Below the pieces are notes generated by a model. It was not told the origin of the DNA. It saw nothing but the letters and a program-made list of their open reading frames with translations, and made no database searches. Below are positions 60,801 to 64,000 of a stretch of DNA of 64,000 nucleotides, one piece after another (position 1 is the first letter of the stretch; each line of letters opens with the position of its first letter). The translations under genes and the position numbers were made by a program. The stretch lies in assembly GCA_964537395.1 (NCBI GenBank), contig CAZIBN010000003.1, positions 9,687 to 73,686 of the forward strand, written 5' to 3'. Source of the DNA: GWA2-66-18 sp964537395. GTDB taxonomy: Bacteria; Elusimicrobiota; Elusimicrobia; UBA1565; UBA9628.

Positions 60801-63800
60801 CGACGATATAGATGGCCTGATTGCCATCCGTCGTCGCCGTCGTCAGGCTGATGGTATTGTAGGCGCCGCCGGTCAGGCGCAGGGCGTTGGCGGTGCTGCT
60901 GCCGCTGTTGCGCAGGATGGAAGCGGTGAAGGTATAAGACGAGGACTGGGACAGATCAGCCGTCGACGCCGCGCCGCTGGACACCGCGGTGATGCCGGAG
61001 GCGAAGCCGTAGTTCGAGCCGGAGGTGAAGCTGAAGGCCGAGCCGGCCGTGTTCTGGGCGTACAGCTGCGTGACGCGCGCGCCCGTCGAGCCGTCGAGAA
61101 CGAAGGCGCTGGAAGCCGAGCTGCTCGCCGCCGTGCTTTGGTCCACCGTCAGGTTCGCCGACAGGTAGCCGCGGAAGGCCTCGCCGGCGGGGTTGCTCGC
61201 CAGGATGACGCTGAACGTGTTCGTCGAGCCGCCGATCGCGTAGAACGCGTGCTGCGCGGCGGAGTTGGCCTGCGCCGTGGAATGGTCGACCGTGTTGCGC
61301 GAGCCGGCGATGTAGATGCCGTCGGCTGAGCCGACCGTCACGCTCGAGTAGGAGATCACGCCGGCATAAGACTCAAGCGAGATGCCGGCCGTCGTGATGT
61401 TGCCCGCGGCGTCCACGTTGACGCTGGAGAGCCTCACGTCGCTNNNNNNNNNNNNNNNNNNNNNNNNNNNNNNNNNNNNNNNNNNNNNNNNNNNNNNNNN
61501 NNNNNNNNNNNNNNNNNNNNNNNNNNNNNNNNNNNNNNNNNNNGTCGTGAAGTCTCCGCCGCCCGCCTTGATGACGGTGAAGCCCTCGTAGCAGCCGGGC
61601 GCCGGCTGAGCCCAGTCCACCAGCGAGTTCGGGTCGTTCTCGAACGCAGGGCCGCGGCGCAGGCCCCGGGGCCGGATCATCGTGATGCGCGAGGCCAGGC
61701 CCAGGGCCGCGCCGCTGACGTTGGCGCCGACGTTCGCGTCCTCGAAATCAGCGCCCGTGATGGAGGAGACGAAGACGCCGCCCAGGAAGTGGATCGCCGT
61801 CGCACCCGGGGCCAGCGCACGGAAGGTGATCGAGTCCACGACGAGGCTGAAGCTGCCCGCGACCTGGGTCGAGAGCTCTATGCCGCGCGCGGAGCCCGTG
61901 AAGATCACGCTGCTCAGGCTGACCACGCCCGAGTTGTCCGGGTTCAGCGCCAGGCCGCGGCCCAGGGAGGGGGAAAGCAAGGTGCTGCTCGTGACGCTCA
62001 AGTTCACACTGCCGTCCGTGAAGGCCAGCGCCGAGCCCGCCGTGTTCGTCGCCACGAACACCATGCCTCCGAACACCGTCCCCGTGGAGCCCGAGATGAG
62101 AGCGGCCGTAGAACCCTGCACATACGAGTAAAGGATCGTGTTGGTCGAGCCCTGAAGGATGTAGAACGCAGCGTTGCCCGCGCTGTTGCTGATCATGGTG
62201 CTCAGGCTGATCGTATTGTAGTCCGAGCCGGTATTGAGGTACCCCCCGTGCTGGCCACCCCGAAGATAGCTCTGCGTCACGGTGTTCGAGTCGGCGCTCG
62301 TGGAATAGAGTCCATACGTGTTGCCGATCATGGTGCTAAGGCCGATCGCGTTGTAGTCCGAGCCGCCGCTGAGGTTGGCTCCATACTGACTTCCCCACAT
62401 GTAGCTCTGCGTCACGGTGTTCGAGGCCGAGCTAGCGACATAGAGCCCACGGTTGATATTGCCGATCATGGTGCTCAGGCTGATGGCGTTGTAGTCGGAG
62501 CCTGCGTTGAGGGCGGCTCCATTGCCGGCGCCCCACAGGTAGCTCTGCGTCACGGTGTTCGAGTCCGAGCTCGAAGCATTGAACCCCGCGACGCTACTGC
62601 CGATCATTGTGCTCAGGCTGATCGCATTATAGTCTGAGCCGGTTTCGAGGGCGGCCCCGTGCACGACGCCCCAGAGGTAGCTCTGCGTCACGGTGTTCCA
62701 GTCGGCGCTTACAGCATAGAGCGCATATTGTCCAGGGCCGATCATGGTGCTCAGGCTGATCGCATTGTAGTCCGAGCCGGTATCGAGGTGGGCCGCGTAG
62801 TTACCGCCCGACAAATAGCTCTGTGAAACAGTGTTCGAGTCCGAAGCGCTGAAATAGAGCCCTGCGGTTCCAGTGCCGATCATAGTGCTCAGGCTGATCG
62901 CGTTGTAGTCCGAGCCGCCACTGAGGTTGGCCCCGTGCAGGCCACCCCGGAGATAGCTCTGCGTCACGGTGTTCGAGTCTGAGGTCTGGGCATAGAGTCC
63001 GGATTGCGTATTGCCGATCATGGTGCTCACGCTGAGGGTGTTGTAGTCCGAGCCAGTGTCGAGGTAGGTCCCGTGAGCAGCACCCCAGATGTAGCTTTGC
63101 GTCACGGTGTTGGTGTCCGAACCCAAGGCGTAGAGCCCACGGCCCGAGGAATGGCTGTTGCTGGCGAAGATGACTGAGAACTCGTTATTCTTGCCGCCAT
63201 CAAGGAAGACGGGGTAGCGCGTCGCCGACAAGTTGACCGCCGTGCTGAAGCTGACCGTCGTCCGGGTCGAGCCGTCGAGCCAGAAGCCGTGCGCGTTCCA
63301 TACGGTCACCGAGCTGTAGCTGATCACGCTCCAGGAGCTGATGCGTACGCCCGCCAAGTAGATGCCGTTGTTGCCGCTCGTGCTGACAGAGACGCTCGAC
63401 AAGGTCACATACGCCGAGGATGCCCACACGCCGTAGGGAATATCCTGAGAGGCGACGATGCTGATTCCCTGGACGTTGACCGAGGCGTTGTCGATCACGA
63501 AGGCCGCCGTCGAGGTCGCGGGCGGGGAAACGATCGGCCGCTGGCTCAGCAGCGGGTCCCCGAGGATGGTGATCGAGGAGCCGTTATTGGTGAAGTTGCG
63601 CACCGTGACCTGCTCGGCGTAAGTCGCGGCGTCGCGGATGACCACGCACGAGTGCCCGGTCAGCGTCGAGGGCAGGCCCGCCAGGGCCGCCGTGATCGTG
63701 GGGTAATCGCTGTCGGCGCCCACGTTCCGGGTCACCGCGCAGCCCGCATAGACCGGCGAGATCCAGGCCACGAGGGAGTTGGGGTCGTTCTCGTAGGCCG

Positions 63801-64000
63801 GGCCGCGGTGCGCGCCGTAGTAATCGTTCATCGTGATGCGTGAGGCCGGGTCCAGGGCCGCGCCGCTCACGTTGACGTCGCTGCTCGTGCCCTCGAAGTT
63901 GGCGAGCGTGAAGGTGGAGGTGAAGGTCCCGCCCAGGAAGTGGACGGCGGTCGCGCCCGGGGCGAGGCCGCGGAAGGTGATCGAGTCCACGACGAGGCTG
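51859..64000 (-). CDS. Giant secreted parallel beta-helix protein with C-terminal sorting domain (5' end outside the window)
   Basis: At least 4,046 residues; the reading frame is open past the window edge, so the N-terminus is missing. Five complete passenger modules and one partial, each opening with a boundary block (FEDASIGADVSGAALGLASR, ITM, then ENDPNGLVDW), a shared cap (GATYAEQVTVRNFTNNGSSI) and then beta-helix coils rich in Ser, Thr, Asn (SNTVTQSYLWGG, SDYNAISLSTMIGN). Boundaries fall near 63.8, 61.6, 58.8, 57.0, 55.1 and 53.5 kb. Two fibronectin-III-like domains follow (about 53.5-52.3 kb), then a FlgD/CHU-C sorting domain (NRFVTPNGDGKNDTVVFSYD to YSGSIVILK). It should be secreted across the outer membrane and displayed as an adhesin or sheath. 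A 100-N gap interrupts one cap. Confidence 0.9.
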   Translation of the reverse strand, partial: SLVVDSITFRGLAPGATAVHFLGGTFTSTFTLANFEGTSSDVNVSGAALDPASRITMNDYYGAHRGPAYENDPNSLVAWISPVYAGCAVTRNVGADSDYPTITAALAGLPSTLTGHSCVVIRDAATYAEQVTVRNFTNNGSSITILGDPLLSQRPIVSPPATSTAAFVIDNASVNVQGISIVASQDIPYGVWASSAYVTLSSVSVSTSGNNGIYLAGVRISSWSVISYSSVTVWNAHGFWLDGSTRTTVSFSTAVNLSATRYPVFLDGGKNNEFSVIFASNSHSSGRGLYALGSDTNTVTQSYIWGAAHGTYLDTGSDYNTLSVSTMIGNTQSGLYAQTSDSNTVTQSYLRGGLHGANLSGGSDYNAISLSTMIGTGTAGLYFSASDSNTVSQSYLSGGNYAAHLDTGSDYNAISLSTMIGPGQYALYAVSADWNTVTQSYLWGVVHGAALETGSDYNAISLSTMIGSSVAGFNASSSDSNTVTQSYLWGAGNGAALNAGSDYNAISLSTMIGNINRGLYVASSASNTVTQSYMWGSQYGANLSGGSDYNAIGLSTMIGNTYGLYSTSADSNTVTQSYLRGGQHGGYLNTGSDYNTISLSTMISNSAGNAAFYILQGSTNTILYSYVQGSTAALISGSTGTVFGGMVFVATNTAGSALAFTDGSVNLSVTSSTLLSPSLGRGLALNPDNSGVVSLSSVIFTGSARGIELSTQVAGSFSLVVDSITFRALAPGATAIHFLGGVFVSSITGADFEDANVGANVSGAALGLASRITMIRPRGLRRGPAFENDPNSLVDWAQPAPGCYEGFTVIKAGGGDFTXXXXXXXXXXXXXXXXXXXXXXXXXXXXXXXXXXSDVRLSSVNVDAAGNITTAGISLESYAGVISYSSVTVGSADGIYIAGSRNTVDHSTAQANSAAQHAFYAIGGSTNTFSVILASNPAGEAFRGYLSANLTVDQSTAASSSASSAFVLDGSTGARVTQLYAQNTAGSAFSFTSGSNYGFASGITAVSSGAASTADLSQSSSYTFTASILRNSGSSTANALRLTGGAYNTISLTTATTDGNQAIYIVGSTANVFTGLYAQSNGTAGAAFHNTTGSDRNTIAQSTFAVVAPGAIALSIDGGSSCTVTGVFVDIPAGLALSMSNGGYSTVQDSTFTTAGTGVQAVQLNGTSDNILRRLSVNNPTGDALYVVNAPRNQVDHSTFTTNSIYRAVYSNNSSSGTYDVILASNPGGTAFYIYGGRNNLVSQSTMVSAGTAYAAFNASDSDSNTVTGSYLWSAAGYGALFDTTADFNTISQSTMVSGSASHAALYMTNSDTNTVTGSFLYNATGFGARLAAGADYNAIRLSTVVVNGAAKYALDINASTSNLVTGSYLENKPGTAVNLAAGADSNTITLSSIFSQAAPAAAWLNASNLNTISQSFIDNSVGYGLRLDGSNNNALSQSTVTAPGGTTYALFLMAASSNSVTSSYLSAPNGAGIYLQGESNYNTISQSVANSNTSSWAALFITGSSWNIITQSWLTNPAGHGAYIWSGSAHNTISLSTMTSAGVNQYALYIAGSSNTVSGSYLQGSTAAFVTASTGTVFNTSVLVATNTAGSALAFVNGGVNLTFTSGTLRALGRGLYLDSGNTGVVSLGSVTVTGASHGLEISTQGASFSLAVDSITFRALAPGATAVHFLGGAFVSTFTLANFEDASIGANVNAAALDLASRITMNAHYGVRTNPVFENDPNDLVEWEDLPKFAGCEVTRNVGAGRAYVTIQSAVNSLPRIMGGQSCVVIRDGGTYAEQVTVRNFTNNGSSITIFADPASGFTPVVSPPALSTAAFVIANASVNVQGIRAVITQDIPYGIYASSSYVTLSSVSVSTSGSLGIYTAGVRISSWSAVSYSSVTVWNAHGYWLDGSTKTTISYSTAVSNSATRHAVFLDRASSNTFTTILASNSIGIAFELDSAHSNTISLSTAFSMAPNLSAVHFFGTSSSNTFDQSYAANLATSGDNSVIWIETNASYNTISASTMSRVLGTINRAIYVQGSYNLIDRVYNPIAAYAGIELYGNFNTVSRSTSAGGTSGLGGRPGGISLRGNNNTLTADSLQNGLYVFGNYNTVNGVSATAGNDGALVISGGRYNAISGSMFLSGGALPAALIQIDGAQDPIGNTVVQSTIAGASGYGLFLNRSSSITIVDSYIQGSTAVYISGSTGTAVAGSVLVATNTIGSAVAFAGGSVNLTIATSTLRAPALGRGLALNPDNSGVVSLGSVTIMGAARGIEISTQAAGSFILAVDSVTFRGLATGATAIHFLGGTFVSTITLANFEDASIGADVSGAALGLASRITMAAHYGVRSGPAYENDPNGLVDWLGYEPYPGCAVTSNVGLGKPYATIMAGLAALPSTLPGHACVVISDGATYAEQVSVRNFTNNGSSITILADPASGLRPIVSPPITSTAAFVIANASVNIQGLYVLANQSIPYGVWASSGYVTLSSVTISTAGSLGIYTAGVRISSWSAISYSSVTVWNAHGIWLDGSTRTAVSFSTAVNNSATSHAVFLDGGKNDAFTVLFASNSNSSGNGLYALGSDTNTVTQSYVWGGLSGAKLDTGSNYNTISLSTMIGNTGNGMYFSGTDSNTVTQSYMWGGLSGAVFDIAGYSSISLSTMIGNASYGLVATSNGDSNTVTQSYMWGGQYGAYLNGGSDYNAIRLSTMIGNTITGFYVTTSASNTVTQSYMWGGLRGAWTATGSNDNAISLSTMIGNTQFGFFANATTSNTVTQSYMWGGQNGAALQIGSNYNTISLSTMVSDSVGNSALYINKSSSNTIMNSYVQGSTAALISGSTGTVIGGSILIATNTAGSALAFAGGGVNLTITTSTLFAPSAGRGLALNPDNVGVVSLSSVIFTGAARGIEISTQVTGSFSLVVDSITFRGLASGSTAVHFLGGTFVSTFTLANFEDASIGADVSAAALNPASRITMNAYSGARGGPAYENDPAGLVDWITPPFPGCTTTHNVGVGRDFPTISAAVAGVPSVLAGQACVIIRDGATYVEQVTVRNFTNNGSSITIFADPASGLRPVVAPPAASLAAFVIANASVNVYGLDIRPTNAMTYGVAVSSGYVRISSVNIQDAVGLITDAGVLASSWTTISYTSVTVGTAHAFHLPGSTMTTISYSTAQALGTALNANAAVLLDAGSSSNTITSSRFFIAQGMALRSEPGSSWNSISLSSMITNGGTCGFVPCPALYLNGASSSTISQSYIEGPMLSAVIGDQSRGNTVSRSTVATGAAGVVSLGVADSASNTVSDSLILAQGGYALTLDATSSGNLIVRSTITSAASGVCYLGSCSALHVRGSSNTLSLSYVQGSTAAILSGSTGTVISGSLFAATDAAGAALEVSTGSVGVSITTSTLIARSLGTGLALDAGNTGVVRMSSVIFSGAARGIVMSTQAAGFALSVDSVTFRALAPGATAVDFLGGTVVSTFTLANFEDATIAVNVNGAALGLASRVTMRAAYGTRQGPGRENDPNSLVDWPDLPVPSSPAIWFVALSSAGVQYGTVGADGYVVTASTAANFSGTLISTTVFGTQARLAPVGLDPNTTYYFKTGALWAQTTAYSPTILSTVTLAQTVAGTSVYEVFATSVVINWQALPVAPPAASSNSASGYVLEVSLNANFIPLADATYMTGTALSTMTMLNLQGGGTYYFRVGSLNWSGTANYALSVTTVTNRLPFIRPAQTPFGVAMSSVGVAVTLSWMTVQRYADGVAFADPLAATAAELTGFSVYRATSPVAATWTQRILVSSTTLTWTDVAGGAQYYYHVRSENASGPSRQSVVRAVGSLAAYAVAPDGLSYLEVLSPSVSPIEGVGGQPMTAYLVEASSRTEDLGGRVVKSIQFTALQGGLTPVTNFEMSGMGRLKLRYELGASSVIASGVTAAVPATPGNLGVYWYNGTKWLQMYGRLDQTDQTLSLETKYLGIYQLRLVERAEGFGFDQAGVSNRFVTPNGDGKNDTVVFSYDNPRDVSVRARILDLRGRVVVSELPQGPVTNSRVWDGRGAGIPVPSGVYLYQLEAEGRVYSGSIVILK
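55650..56350 (-). repeat. Tandem 138-bp repeats, array 1
   Basis: Copies of TAGCTCTGCGTCACGGTGTT-type sequence at 55742, 55880, 56018, 56156 and 56294 are spaced by exactly 138 bp, i.e. 46 codons or two beta-helix coils. Between copies the DNA is 80-90 percent alike by eye. Confidence 0.85.
61444..61543. other. Assembly gap (100 N) in the beta-helix gene
   Basis: Comparison with sister modules shows about 90 residues (270 bp) of the conserved cap should lie here, so the true gap is longer than 100 bases. Confidence 0.9.
62160..63200 (-). repeat. Tandem 138-bp repeats, array 2
   Basis: The same marker recurs at 62267, 62402, 62540, 62678, 62816, 62954 and 63092; all steps are 138 bp except the first (135 bp). 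Each unit encodes a 46-residue double coil. Confidence 0.85.

Noticed and set aside
58108..61329. 1,073-codon plus-strand frame opposite the beta-helix gene
   Set aside because: Composition is Arg/Gly/His-rich and repeats only because the beta-helix DNA repeats. No domain or start signal supports it.
62160..63200. Regularly spaced repeats resembling a CRISPR array
   Set aside because: The 138-bp units are in frame with a protein, encode beta-helix coils throughout and have no short repeat/unique spacer structure.
63985..63990. Start codon of the giant beta-helix protein at 63990
   Set aside because: It is an internal GTG in the repeated motif VVDSITFR; the frame continues past the window edge and no signal peptide is seen.

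Overview
The window is a GC-rich, Gram-negative chromosomal scaffold with at least four 100-N gaps. Envelope genes dominate: Ala/Pro-rich signal peptides, outer-membrane barrels, a PorV-like protein, type 9 secretion (T9SS)-style C-terminal sorting domains, a TRAP transporter with a TatT lipoprotein, and two giant exported proteins. Together these fit an Elusimicrobiota-like lineage. That placement is inference from gene style only; there is no rRNA or other marker here.

Layout. 1-4027 (minus): an exported protein, MoxR ATPase, DUF58 and BatA-type VWA proteins in an overlapping operon. 4.2-7.8 kb: a broken VOC gene, a ceramidase-like membrane protein, a GH5-like hydrolase, a BrnT/BrnA toxin-antitoxin pair and an MDR oxidoreductase. 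7.8-10.3 kb: an ExbB-ExbD-TonB operon with two small genes. 10.4 kb: tRNA-Ser(GCU) with a promoter and terminator. 10.6-16.1 kb: a barrel protein, an Mpo1-like protein, an exported protein of unknown function and a DinG helicase. 16.2-27.7 kb: one 3,840-codon gene for an exported protein combining beta-rich domains with TolC-like helical segments. 28.0-31.3 kb: an exported protein with a degenerate trypsin-like domain and a toxin-like C-terminus, followed by a candidate immunity gene, with GC falling sharply along the module. 31.3-36.1 kb: a ClpS-like adaptor, an aldo/keto reductase and a 978-residue TPR protein. 36.1-45.4 kb: metF, a BamA-like barrel, a TatT/DctP/DctQ/DctM TRAP system, a LOG-family protein and two TPR proteins. 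45.6-51.7 kb (minus): a coiled-coil ATPase-fold protein, a FliF-like protein, a sensor histidine kinase, a PorV/TPR protein and a free-standing sorting-domain protein. 51.9-64.0 kb (minus): a giant parallel beta-helix protein ending in the same sorting domain and running off the window.

How it fits together. ExbB/ExbD/TonB could energise the outer membrane. The BamA-like, PorV-like and sorting-domain proteins point to a secretion and anchoring route for the giant beta-helix protein. The histidine kinase sits in the same overlapping gene chain as the PorV-like and sorting-domain proteins, which suggests secretion-coupled signalling.

Two genome-wide signals stand out. First, about fourteen transcription-unit starts carry a TAnnnT hexamer 4-7 nt before the start codon and no Shine-Dalgarno, implying widespread leaderless mRNAs, whereas operon-internal genes start by ATGA/GTGA overlap. 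Second, several palindromic repeat families are scattered through the window; one family abuts stop codons twice, and another lies at an assembly gap and inside a signal-peptide coding region.
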